This document shows, one piece after another, positions 17,998-25,475 of a stretch of 64,000 bases of DNA. The notes beneath the pieces were generated by a model. The model did not search any database. It worked only from the letters and a program-made list of their open reading frames with translations, and was not told where the DNA came from. Position numbers and translations under genes: made by a program. This DNA is from Clostridium sp. 'deep sea' (lineage in GTDB: Bacteria > Bacillota > UBA994 > PWPR01): positions 3,658,001-3,722,000 of the forward strand of contig NZ_CP063353.1 in the NCBI RefSeq assembly GCF_014931565.1. The letters are read 5' to 3'. How positions within the stretch are numbered: the stretch's first letter is position 1; the number at the start of each line of letters is the position of its first letter.

Positions 17998-18123
17998 ATG
18001 AACTACATAATTGAACCACAAAATAATAAAGCTACATTAGGTTGCGATACACTTTATTGCACAAATAAAGAGTCTTGTAATATTGTTTGTACTGGCTACA
18101 ACAACATGAACCTTCGACCATAG
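17998..18123 (+). CDS. Small Cys-rich peptide 1 of tandem array
   Basis: A 41-residue peptide starting MNYIIEP, with cysteines at 16, 21, 27 and 31 (spacing C-x4-C-x5-C-x3-C). RBS AAGGGG lies about 9 nt upstream of ATG. The N-terminal pattern M-x-[FY]-[ILF]-[IV]-x-P is shared with three more small frames downstream. The stop codon lies inside REP palindrome b, so the last residues (RP) come from that repeat and the original C-terminus may differ. It may be a ribosomally made, modified peptide precursor; no maturase is adjacent. Confidence 0.7.
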   Translation: MNYIIEPQNNKATLGCDTLYCTNKESCNIVCTGYNNMNLRP

Positions 18124-18140
18124 GGGACTGTCCCCATTGG
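18118..18140. repeat. REP palindrome b
   Basis: CCA-TA-GGGGAC-T-GTCCCC-AT-TGG, 23 bp, one mismatch to the reverse complement of copy a. It overlaps the stop codon of peptide gene 1. Confidence 0.85.
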
Positions 18141-18166
18141 CTGAAGAGGGGGTAAAAATTAAGTGT

Positions 18167-18201
18167 ATTCAACCATAGGGGACTGTCCCTAATGGTTGAA
18201 T
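18167..18201. repeat. REP palindrome c
   Basis: A 35-bp palindrome with arms ATTCAACCAT and ATGGTTGAAT enclosing GGGGAC-T-GTCCC. Same orientation as copy b and 26 bp from it. It has the same core as copies a and b with longer outer arms. Confidence 0.85.
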
Positions 18202-18233
18202 GGGTTTAGTTAGTATGAGGGGGGTGAGTAATA

Positions 18234-18332
18234 ATGTTATTCTTAGTGAAAGCTCAAATTTATGATGATGTTAAAGATTGTGTTAGGTGTACAGGTGTAA
18301 ATCATTGTTATGACAGATGTTTTACAAAATAG
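18234..18332 (+). CDS. Small Cys-rich peptide 2 of tandem array
   Basis: A 32-residue peptide starting MLFLVKA with cysteines at 16, 19, 25 and 29. A very strong purine-rich RBS (GAGGGGGGTGAG) precedes ATG. The Pro found at position 7 in the other members is Ala here. It lies just after REP c. Too short for automatic gene callers; the shared N-terminus and Cys pattern support reality. Confidence 0.6.
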   Translation: MLFLVKAQIYDDVKDCVRCTGVNHCYDRCFTK

Positions 18333-18589
18333 TATTATCTTGTAGTATTTAGAAAAATGGAATATAATGTAGGTAATAGCTAACAATGGCTAAATGATTA
18401 TTTGGAGGTGTAATTTGGAAGGTTATTGATAAAGTATAAGATATTCTCAGTGCTTAGGTGGTAAATAAAAGTGTATTATTATGATAAAAACAATAAATAT
18501 CTATAAAGTATATAACTGTTTATGTCTTGTAAGTAAATAAGCTAAGCATGTATTATTGAAATTTAATTATTAAATCAGGAGGAACCTTT
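18333..18589 (+). other. Spacer inside peptide array
   Basis: About 257 bases without a recognisable peptide. A good RBS (GGAGGTG near 18403-18409) is followed by TTG GAA GGT TAT TGA, which stops after four codons and may be a decayed array member. Confidence 0.3.
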
Positions 18590-18694
18590 ATGACTTTTTT
18601 AGTTAGCCCATTAAATAAACAGCCAATTGATTTGCCAGACTGCGACCCTTGGACCTGCCCTAAATTTTGTTTAGTGTGTCCAAGAAATTCATAA
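18590..18694 (+). CDS. Small Cys-rich peptide 3 of tandem array
   Basis: A 34-residue peptide starting MTFLVSP with cysteines at 18, 23, 27 and 30 (C-x4-C-x3-C-x2-C). A textbook AGGAGG site sits seven bases upstream of ATG. The core DCDPWTCPKFCLVCP is rich in Cys and Pro. N-terminus and first Cys pair match peptides 1 and 4. Confidence 0.75.
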   Translation: MTFLVSPLNKQPIDLPDCDPWTCPKFCLVCPRNS

Positions 18695-18837
18695 AAAGCA
18701 TTTATCTAAAAGTATAAAATTATCATAATGTTAATATCGCAAGTTAAAACCTAAAGTATCAAGTTGCAATTAATACTTATTTTACAATCGATAATAATGG
18801 TAAACATTGATAATTAGCATATAAGGAGAGAATATAA

Positions 18838-18954
18838 ATGCATTTTTTTATTAAGCCTAATAGTAAATCAATAGACGATGATATAAGTCATTGCAATAAA
18901 TTCAGTTGTGTGCAAGTCTGTTCTGCATTTTTACAGGATATTAGATTATACTAA
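18838..18954 (+). CDS. Small Cys-rich peptide 4 of tandem array
   Basis: A 38-residue peptide starting MHFFIKP with cysteines at 19, 24 and 28 (C-x4-C-x3-C, as in peptide 3). RBS AAGGAGAG lies about 7 nt before ATG. It is the last member before the convergent GNAT gene. Confidence 0.7.
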   Translation: MHFFIKPNSKSIDDDISHCNKFSCVQVCSAFLQDIRLY

Positions 18955-19025
18955 AGTGCATTTTTTCTTTACTTAAATTGTAAATTTTTAAGCAAGTTTA
19001 GTTAAGCTAAAACTAAAGTGTAAAG

Positions 19026-19523
19026 CTAAGCTAGGTTTAAAATATATGAGTAACCATTTTTAGTTGCTTTATTTTTAGTAAACCCTGCTTTTTCGAATGT
19101 TTTTTGTGAACCAACATTAAATTTGTAAATCTCCCTAATGGAAATTTGCTGATAACCTAGTGTTTTGGCTCTTTCAATTAGGGATTTTACAACTTTAAAG
19201 CCAATTCCTTTACCCCTGTAACTTTTTTCTCCAATCACAATAGGCATATCATTTTGCCAAAACGTAACATCTCCAATAGGTTTAAATCTATTATTCTCTT
19301 TTACTTCAATAAAATATAACTCTCCTATATTGTTTAAATAGTTATACATCTTTGTTACCTTTGTTAGGTCATATGGCTCTTTATCTCTATTGTCAAGCAG
19401 TTTTAAAGTAGGTAAGTCTTGATACCAGTGTAAAGCAAATTCAAAGTTATTATCAAATTTACGCAATCTAAGTTCTGAACTTATTACTATGATTTGGGGT
19501 TGATTAACTCCTAGTATTGGCAT
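19026..19523 (-). CDS. GNAT-family N-acetyltransferase
   Basis: A 165-residue RimJ/RimL-type acetyltransferase. The acetyl-CoA site reads EKSYRGKGIGFKVVKSLIERA (R-x-x-G-x-G/A motif within), followed by QISIREIYKFNVGSQKTFEKAGF, the usual C-terminal strand with the N-x-x-S-x-x-x-F-x-K-x-G-F pattern. Substrate unknown (protein N-termini, antibiotics or small amines are all possible). Single gene transcribed toward the peptide array. Confidence 0.85.
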   Translation of the reverse strand: MPILGVNQPQIIVISSELRLRKFDNNFEFALHWYQDLPTLKLLDNRDKEPYDLTKVTKMYNYLNNIGELYFIEVKENNRFKPIGDVTFWQNDMPIVIGEKSYRGKGIGFKVVKSLIERAKTLGYQQISIREIYKFNVGSQKTFEKAGFTKNKATKNGYSYILNLA

Positions 19524-19666
19524 ATTTTAGATCCTTTCATTTTTATGGCTATTATAGCATATTTATTTTACATTATTTAATTAAATATTTATTGCTGAAT
19601 TAAAAAGTGGGTGTTATAATGAATCAATATATTAGATATAAATAAATGTTATATAAGGAGTTAGAC

Positions 19667-20557
19667 ATGAAAAAAATTGCTTTAATTGCTGTAACGATGG
19701 TATTAATTTTTAGTTTAAGTGCATGTAATAATCAGTCTACAGACACTTCTGTAGAAAAAATAGGCGAGATAATTATGACTGGTTCATCAACTTTAGGTCC
19801 TGTGGTAACTCAACTAATTAGTGAGTTTACTGATAAATATAGCACCTGGGATCAAGTAAATAGTGAGTTTCCTAAGGAGCCAATTAGTATAGTTATTAAT
19901 GGTGGTGGCTCGGGTGCAGGAATTAAGTCTGCAATCGACAAATCTGCTAATTTTGGTTTGGCTTCTAAAAGTGTTTCTGAAGAAGAGCAGGCTAAGTTCG
20001 AGAAATATCAGCAGTTTAAGCTTGGTACAGATGCTTTAACTATTGCAGTTAATCCAAATAATAACGTATATAACTTACAAGAAGGTTTTACTACTGAGCA
20101 ACTCAAAAAAATCTTTTCTGGTGAGTATAAATTATGGAGCGACGTTAATAAAGACTTGCCAAAAGAAGAGATTGTAGTTATTACTAGAGATATTGGTGGC
20201 GGTGCTCATTCTGTATTTCAAAAGAAAATAATGGGTGATGCCGAGGTAAGCGCTAATGTTATTCAATCACCTTCAATGGGTGCATTAGTTACTAAAATTA
20301 TTGATAACGAAAACGCTATTGGTTATGCTTCATTTGGGGTTGTTAATCAAAATAGTGGTAAATTAATAGCTATGAATGTAGATGAAGTTGAGCCAAGCAA
20401 AGAAAATATTATCAGTGGTGACTATAAAATTTCGAGACCACTATTAGTATTAAAAAATGGTGAACTAAAACAGCAAGAACAAGCGTTTATAGATTTTTTA
20501 ATCTCTGAGCGTGGTATGCAGGTTGTTACTGAGTTAGGGTTTGTTTCAGCCAAGTAA
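19667..20557 (+). CDS. pstS: Phosphate-binding lipoprotein of ABC transporter
   Basis: A 296-residue PstS-type solute-binding protein. The signal peptide ends FSLSAC with the lipidated Cys at 20. The mature part has the phosphate-site blocks TGSSTLGPVV and NGGGSGAGIKSA, and the family segment TRDIGGGAHSVFQKK. It captures inorganic phosphate at the cell surface and delivers it to PstCA. ATG at 19667 is preceded by AAGGAG; an upstream in-frame ATG seven codons earlier is not. First gene of pstSCAB; no phoU in the window. Confidence 0.9.
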   Translation: MKKIALIAVTMVLIFSLSACNNQSTDTSVEKIGEIIMTGSSTLGPVVTQLISEFTDKYSTWDQVNSEFPKEPISIVINGGGSGAGIKSAIDKSANFGLASKSVSEEEQAKFEKYQQFKLGTDALTIAVNPNNNVYNLQEGFTTEQLKKIFSGEYKLWSDVNKDLPKEEIVVITRDIGGGAHSVFQKKIMGDAEVSANVIQSPSMGALVTKIIDNENAIGYASFGVVNQNSGKLIAMNVDEVEPSKENIISGDYKISRPLLVLKNGELKQQEQAFIDFLISERGMQVVTELGFVSAK

Positions 20558-20576
20558 TGTAAACTGCAATTATTTT

Positions 20577-20611
20577 GTAAATCTGTGGGTTTAATAAATC
20601 CACAGATTTAC
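20577..20611 (+). promoter_or_regulatory. Strong intercistronic hairpin pstS-pstC
   Basis: GTAAATCTGTGG pairs with CCACAGATTTAC as a 12-bp stem extended by inner wobble pairs, without a T-run. A structure here could partially terminate transcription or protect pstS mRNA, giving more binding protein than permease; this is inference. Confidence 0.6.
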
Positions 20612-20641
20612 TATTGTTATAATTTAAGTTAGGTGATTATT

Positions 20642-21517
20642 ATGAATAAGTACCAAAAACTGAATGCAATTATTCATTATGTTGTTAAGGCAGTTTCACT
20701 AGTTACCTTATTGCTACTTGCCTTAATATGTTTTTTTATTTTAAAGGAAAGCCTAGGCTTTGTGTTTAGTGGAAATATTAAGTCAATTTTAAGTTTTAGT
20801 TGGCGCCCTTTATCAAAAAATCCTAGCTTTGGATTACTATCGATGATTACTGGTACTCTTTATATTGGTTTACTGGCCTCATTATTTGCCTTACCAATGG
20901 CTATTGGCTGTGCCTTATTTATAAGTAGGTATATAACGGGTAGGTTGAAGTATGTGACTATGTCTATGTTGGATATGCTTGCTGGAATTCCATCGGTAGT
21001 GTATGGCTTTTTAGGTTTAGTAACTATAGTAAAGCTACTTGAAAAAAGTAAATTACTTACTACAGGCGAAAGTATTTTAGCAGCAGTGATTACTTTAACG
21101 ATAATGGTTATTCCGTTTATGATTTCAAGCTATGTTAAAGCCTTTGATTATATTAGTAATAAGTACCTTTTGCAAACCACAGCTTTAGGTACAAGCCCTT
21201 GGTATAACTTAACTCACTTAGTATTGCAGGCCACAAAGGGGCACATCTTAACTGGCTATATGCTGGCATTATCTCGTGCTTTAGGTGAAACTATGGCAGT
21301 TATGATGGTAGTAGGTAATAGTACAATTGCACCTAAATTATTAGGCAAAGGTATAACTTTAAGTGGCTTAATAGCTCTAGAAATGAGTGGATCTCAATTG
21401 GGTAGTTTGCATTACCAAAGTTTATATACCGCGGGAGCTATTTTGATGTTATTTTTAGTTATTATTAACTACTTAATTCGTAAAATAGATAGAAAGGTAA
21501 ATAAATATGAATCCTAA
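20642..21517 (+). CDS. pstC: Phosphate ABC transporter permease
   Basis: A 291-residue permease with six predicted helices. It carries the ABC-permease EAA-like loop around ALGTSPWYNLTHLVLQATKGHILTGYMLALSRALGETMAV, typical of PstC (ALGETMAV). It forms the membrane channel with PstA. ATG at 20642 is chosen over the in-frame GTG three codons upstream, which forms part of the RBS. It overlaps pstA by 11 nt. Confidence 0.9.
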   Translation: MNKYQKLNAIIHYVVKAVSLVTLLLLALICFFILKESLGFVFSGNIKSILSFSWRPLSKNPSFGLLSMITGTLYIGLLASLFALPMAIGCALFISRYITGRLKYVTMSMLDMLAGIPSVVYGFLGLVTIVKLLEKSKLLTTGESILAAVITLTIMVIPFMISSYVKAFDYISNKYLLQTTALGTSPWYNLTHLVLQATKGHILTGYMLALSRALGETMAVMMVVGNSTIAPKLLGKGITLSGLIALEMSGSQLGSLHYQSLYTAGAILMLFLVIINYLIRKIDRKVNKYES

Positions 21518-22352
21518 ACACAGGCTATTTAAAGCCCATATTTTTACCAAACTACTTGCCATATTTTCATTTATCTTTATTATAAGTGCCGTACTATTTA
21601 TATTTGCCTTAGTATTTTATAAAGCGGGCAGTAGCCTAAGCTTAGAATTTATTTTTAGTAAACCTAAGGGTTTTCCTATAGGAACTAGTGGTGGAGTATT
21701 TCCAGCGGTTATTGGTAGTTTATACTTTACTTTTGTAGCAACAGTTTTTGCTACAGCTTTAGCTTTTTGTGTAGCTATTTTTTTGGAGTTTTATTGCACT
21801 AATGGTAAGCTAAAGCAGTTAATTAAGGTTGTAATTGGGGTAATTGCAGGAATACCCTCTATTATTTTAGGATTGTTTGGTTATAGTTTTTTGGTGGTTT
21901 ATTTAGGGATTGGTATTTCTATTCTTGCTGGTGGATTGGTTTTGGGGTTAATGATTTTTCCGTATATTGAAGTTAAGTTTGAGCGTATTTTTAGTGATAT
22001 AAATAAACGTTATGCTCTATACTCCTCTGCTTTAGGAGTAAATAATATTTTCTTTATTTTTAACATTGTTTTACCCGTAGCATGGCGTGATTTATTATCT
22101 ACTATAAGTTTAGCATCTAGCTTAGCAATGGGTGCTACTGCTCCAATTTTATTAACAGGAGCTGTTTTTTATGCCTCCACAGCAAAGTCTATTTTGTCTC
22201 CCTCAATGGCACTGCCATTGCATTTATACTATTTAGTAGGAGAGAATATTTCAGTGCAAAATGCCTTTGCTACCGCCTCAGTTTTACTAATATTATTGCT
22301 GATTATTAATATATCAACTTATATTTTTAGCTACTGGAGAAGGGAGCGTTAA
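21507..22352 (+). CDS. pstA: Phosphate ABC transporter permease
   Basis: A 281-residue partner permease, six helices, with the PstA-like pattern GTSGGVFPAVIGSLYFTF near the N-terminus and ALGVNNIFFIFNIVLPVAWRDLLSTISLA as the cytoplasmic coupling loop. ATG at 21507 lies inside the end of pstC with AAGG upstream, implying translational coupling. Confidence 0.88.
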   Translation: MNPKHRLFKAHIFTKLLAIFSFIFIISAVLFIFALVFYKAGSSLSLEFIFSKPKGFPIGTSGGVFPAVIGSLYFTFVATVFATALAFCVAIFLEFYCTNGKLKQLIKVVIGVIAGIPSIILGLFGYSFLVVYLGIGISILAGGLVLGLMIFPYIEVKFERIFSDINKRYALYSSALGVNNIFFIFNIVLPVAWRDLLSTISLASSLAMGATAPILLTGAVFYASTAKSILSPSMALPLHLYYLVGENISVQNAFATASVLLILLLIINISTYIFSYWRRER

Positions 22353-22354
22353 CT

Positions 22355-23095
22355 ATGGTTATAAAGGTAAATAATTTAACTTCATCTTATAATAACAAGG
22401 TGGTACTCAAAGATGTTTCTTGTACATTTCATAAAAATAAAATCACCTCAATAATAGGCCCCTCGGGTTGCGGTAAAACAACTCTGCTTTTAACCCTGGC
22501 TGGCTTAGTTAAACACATAGCCCACTACCATATGCAGGGCTCAATTATTTATAACAATAATAATTATAATGAAAGCAATATTAGTGATTTAATAGGTAAA
22601 ACAGGCTTTGTTTTTCAACAACCAATGGCATTTCCTTTAAGCATTATTAAAAACCTAACATATGCCACCAAGTACTTAGGAAAAAGTAAAAGTGAGCGTG
22701 AAAAAATAGCCATTGCAAAACTAAAAGAGGTTAACTTATATAATGAAGTAAAGCAAAATTTAAATCTCAAAGCCAATAACTTAAGTGGAGGCCAACAGCA
22801 AAGATTATGTATTGCAAGAGCGCTTACCACTAACCCTAGTGTTTTATTATTAGACGAACCTTGCTCTGCTCTCGATGTTAAAAATACTGCAATTATTGAA
22901 AGTTTGCTTCTTAGGCTTAAAGAAAAATACTCTATCATTTTGGTAACTCATAATTTAGCCCAGGCAAAACGCATTAGTGATGATACGCTATTTTTTAATG
23001 AGGCACAATTAATAGAAGCCAATGATACTTATAATTTATTTAATAATCCTAAAAATAAAAAAACTCAAGACTACCTTAATGGTGATTTTGGTTAA
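22355..23095 (+). CDS. pstB: Phosphate ABC transporter ATPase
   Basis: A 246-residue ABC ATPase: Walker A GPSGCGKTT, Q-loop VFQQPMAF, signature LSGGQQQRL, Walker B LLLDEPCSALD, H-loop VTHN. It powers PstCA. It starts 2 nt after pstA ends. The operon lacks phoU, unusual but not rare in Clostridia, so the family could instead serve a related oxyanion; phosphate remains most likely. Confidence 0.9.
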   Translation: MVIKVNNLTSSYNNKVVLKDVSCTFHKNKITSIIGPSGCGKTTLLLTLAGLVKHIAHYHMQGSIIYNNNNYNESNISDLIGKTGFVFQQPMAFPLSIIKNLTYATKYLGKSKSEREKIAIAKLKEVNLYNEVKQNLNLKANNLSGGQQQRLCIARALTTNPSVLLLDEPCSALDVKNTAIIESLLLRLKEKYSIILVTHNLAQAKRISDDTLFFNEAQLIEANDTYNLFNNPKNKKTQDYLNGDFG

Positions 23096-23176
23096 GATTT
23101 ATTTGATAGTAAAGTGAAAATAACTAAGCAAAAAACTGTAATACCAGTAGTTCTTGGGATTATAGTTTTTTTAAAT

Positions 23177-23223
23177 TTGATAGACTAACAGTGTTAGTGT
23201 ATAATTAAACTAACAGTGTTAGT
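23177..23223 (+). promoter_or_regulatory. Promoter with two TetR-type operators
   Basis: TTGATA (23177-23182), 17-bp spacer, perfect TATAAT (23200-23205). Identical 15-bp palindromes ACTAACAGTGTTAGT occupy the spacer (23184-23198) and the region just after the -10 (23209-23223), 25 bp apart. The TetR gene starts 25 nt later, so autorepression is strongly suggested. Confidence 0.9.
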
Positions 23224-23247
23224 TAAGTTGATAAAGAGGATATATAC

Positions 23248-23871
23248 ATGAAAACAAATCAAAGCAATACCAAAAGGCGCATAATAGAGTCAGCCATAAG
23301 TTTGTTTTATGAAAAGGGTTATGAACATGTTACAATACGCGAAATTGCCAAAGCAGTAGGTATAAGAGGTAGCTCTATATATAATCACTTTAATAGCAAA
23401 GAAAATATTTTAGAAGAAATTCTTAACAGCCATAAACAAAGATTAGCTGCTACTTATAATAATGAAAAGATTAAAACAAGGGTAAATCAATTACTAAAAG
23501 GCCGTGATCTTAATGTAATTTTAACTGAGTTGTTGAAAATTGCTCTTTTAGGACTACAAGACCCTCTATTACTTAAGGTTTTAAAAATTTTATCGGTAGA
23601 GCAACTAAAAATAAATATGGTAAGGGAGTATTTTTATAACTATTACCTATTAAAAGCAAGAGCTGTTTTTAAAGAAATCTTTGATATTATGTTAAATAAC
23701 AACGTAATAACTTACACAGATACTGAGTTTTTAGCTCATGAATTTCATTCATTTATTATTTATAAGTTTTATGAGCATTACATGCTGCTGCAAAACTATA
23801 GTATAAATAATACAGCCATAACAACTAATTTTAAAAAGCATATTAGCTTTTTTGTTAACTCAATAACTTAA
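23248..23871 (+). CDS. TetR-family transcriptional regulator
   Basis: A 207-residue TetR repressor. The N-terminal HTH is clear: RRIIESAISLFYEKGYEHVTIREIAKAVGIRGSSIYNHFNSKENIL. The C-terminal ligand-binding domain is not assignable. It probably represses itself and the metallo-beta-lactamase gene 14 nt downstream through the double operator at 23184-23223. Confidence 0.92.
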   Translation: MKTNQSNTKRRIIESAISLFYEKGYEHVTIREIAKAVGIRGSSIYNHFNSKENILEEILNSHKQRLAATYNNEKIKTRVNQLLKGRDLNVILTELLKIALLGLQDPLLLKVLKILSVEQLKINMVREYFYNYYLLKARAVFKEIFDIMLNNNVITYTDTEFLAHEFHSFIIYKFYEHYMLLQNYSINNTAITTNFKKHISFFVNSIT

Positions 23872-23885
23872 TAAAGGGGTAAAAA

Positions 23886-24632
23886 ATGAGCATTACTTTA
23901 AGTAAAAAAAGACCTAAACAGGCTAGCAGTTTAATAATTAACAATAGTACTAACCTAACCGCTATAGGTGCTGTACACATAAATATACCGTTTTTAGTAA
24001 ACCATGTTGACTTTTTTACATCAAGTTTTAGGCTTGTATTAGACAATAAAGTAATCTATATTGATCCTGTTATTACAGCTGAAACACATGAGGCTGACTA
24101 TATCTTAATTACTCATGTCCACCAAGATCACTTTTGCATAGATACTATTAAAAAACTAGTTACTAATAATACAGTGATTATTACACCCCAAAAAGCATAT
24201 AAAAAACTAGTAAAAAAAATGTCTAACACTAAAATACTCTGCACAGAGCCAGGCAAATTATTTAGTTTTGGTAGTATAACAATTAAGTCAGTGGCTGCTT
24301 ATAATAACAAGTCACACCTATTAACAGCCCATAAAAAGTCCCATAAATATGTTGGTTATGTAATTAGCTTTGCTGATTTTAGCTTATATCACGCTGGAGA
24401 TACCGATTTAATTTCAGAAATAACAGAACTTAATAATATAACAGTGGCACTAGTACCTATAGATGGAGGTAAATTAACTATGTCTACTGCGCAGGCAGCT
24501 GAACTAGTTAATTTACTAAAACCTAAATATGCTGTACCTATGCACTACAATTTAGGAACAGAGCAACTGCAGGTATTTAAAGATCTTATAAATAAATCTA
24601 TAAAAGTAAGTACACTAGATGGTCAAAGTTAA
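23886..24632 (+). CDS. Metallo-beta-lactamase-fold hydrolase (UPF0173-like)
   Basis: A 248-residue metal-dependent hydrolase with the binuclear site THVHQDH (H77, H79, D81, H82), the later HAGDTD and PMHYN motifs. Compared with the 225-residue relative at 34917 it has about 40 extra N-terminal residues. Substrate unknown. Co-operonic with and presumably controlled by the TetR gene, suggesting detoxification or turnover of the TetR ligand. Confidence 0.85.
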   Translation: MSITLSKKRPKQASSLIINNSTNLTAIGAVHINIPFLVNHVDFFTSSFRLVLDNKVIYIDPVITAETHEADYILITHVHQDHFCIDTIKKLVTNNTVIITPQKAYKKLVKKMSNTKILCTEPGKLFSFGSITIKSVAAYNNKSHLLTAHKKSHKYVGYVISFADFSLYHAGDTDLISEITELNNITVALVPIDGGKLTMSTAQAAELVNLLKPKYAVPMHYNLGTEQLQVFKDLINKSIKVSTLDGQS

Positions 24633-24718
24633 AGCCAAAATTATAAAAGGATAAATTAAGGGAAATAGAGAATTTATTATACAAAAGCCTTAGTACAAAA
24701 TAAAAGGTGTGTATTATT

Positions 24719-25462
24719 ATGATTCATTTTATTGAAGAGTTATCTATAAATGCGTGGCCATCTATTCATACTTATCATTACGATGGTTGGTTATTACGGT
24801 ATGCCAATGGTTATTCTAAACGGGCAAATTCAATTTTGCCCTTGTATGATGAGGTCTATCAGTTGCCTAAAAAAATTAGCTTTTGCAGGGATTTTTATAA
24901 TAACCGCAATTTACCTACAATTTTTAAGCTCACCTCTAACTTAAAACACCAAAAGATAGACCAATATTTATGTGCTAAACAGTATTTAAAGCTAGATGAA
25001 ACTAGGGTTATGTTGAATGATATAAGTAATAAAAACTGTGTTAACAATGATAATATACTTGTGCAAAATAGCTTATCAACACAATGGATAGATAACTATA
25101 TAAACTGTGCAAAATTAAATAGCTATAATGTGTTTAATACCCTGCAAAACATGTTAAGTAAGGTTGTAGGTGAAACCATATGGTTAACATACATTCATAA
25201 TCGTTTTGCTGTTGGCTGCGGATACGGGGTTATTGATAGAGGTTATTTAGGGGTATATAATGTCTATGTATCAAAGCAGTTTAGAGGTAAAGGCTTTGGA
25301 GAAGCTCTTGTGACTCAGCTTTTTCACGAGGCCCAAAAGCGAAATATACATAAAACTTATTTGCAGGTTTTAATAAAAAATGAAGTAGCAAATAACCTCT
25401 ATAATAAGTTAGGTTATACCGAGGCTTATAAGTACTGGTACAGAAGATCTTTTTTTGAATAA
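24719..25462 (+). CDS. GNAT-family N-acetyltransferase
   Basis: A 247-residue protein with a C-terminal GNAT domain: YVSKQFRGKGFGEALVTQLFHEA (acetyl-CoA loop R-G-K-G-F-G) then VANNLYNKLGYTEAYKYWYR. The N-terminal half (SINAWPSIHTYHYDGWLLRYANGYSKR) is typical of stand-alone GNATs of this size with an N-terminal GNAT-like fold. ATG at 24719 is preferred; GTG at 24707 is in frame. The next gene follows within 14 nt. Confidence 0.85.
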   Translation: MIHFIEELSINAWPSIHTYHYDGWLLRYANGYSKRANSILPLYDEVYQLPKKISFCRDFYNNRNLPTIFKLTSNLKHQKIDQYLCAKQYLKLDETRVMLNDISNKNCVNNDNILVQNSLSTQWIDNYINCAKLNSYNVFNTLQNMLSKVVGETIWLTYIHNRFAVGCGYGVIDRGYLGVYNVYVSKQFRGKGFGEALVTQLFHEAQKRNIHKTYLQVLIKNEVANNLYNKLGYTEAYKYWYRRSFFE

Positions 25463-25475
25463 ATGAGGTGAAGTT

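Noticed and set aside
17998-18954. Radical-SAM maturase within or next to the Cys-peptide array
   Set aside because: The nearest radical-SAM genes are at 26886 and 37185, each with another clear context; they should not be linked to the array without evidence.
24750-24944. Frames lying inside clear genes on other frames or strands (this and many similar)
   Set aside because: They overlap genes with strong motif support and lack RBS or domain signatures.
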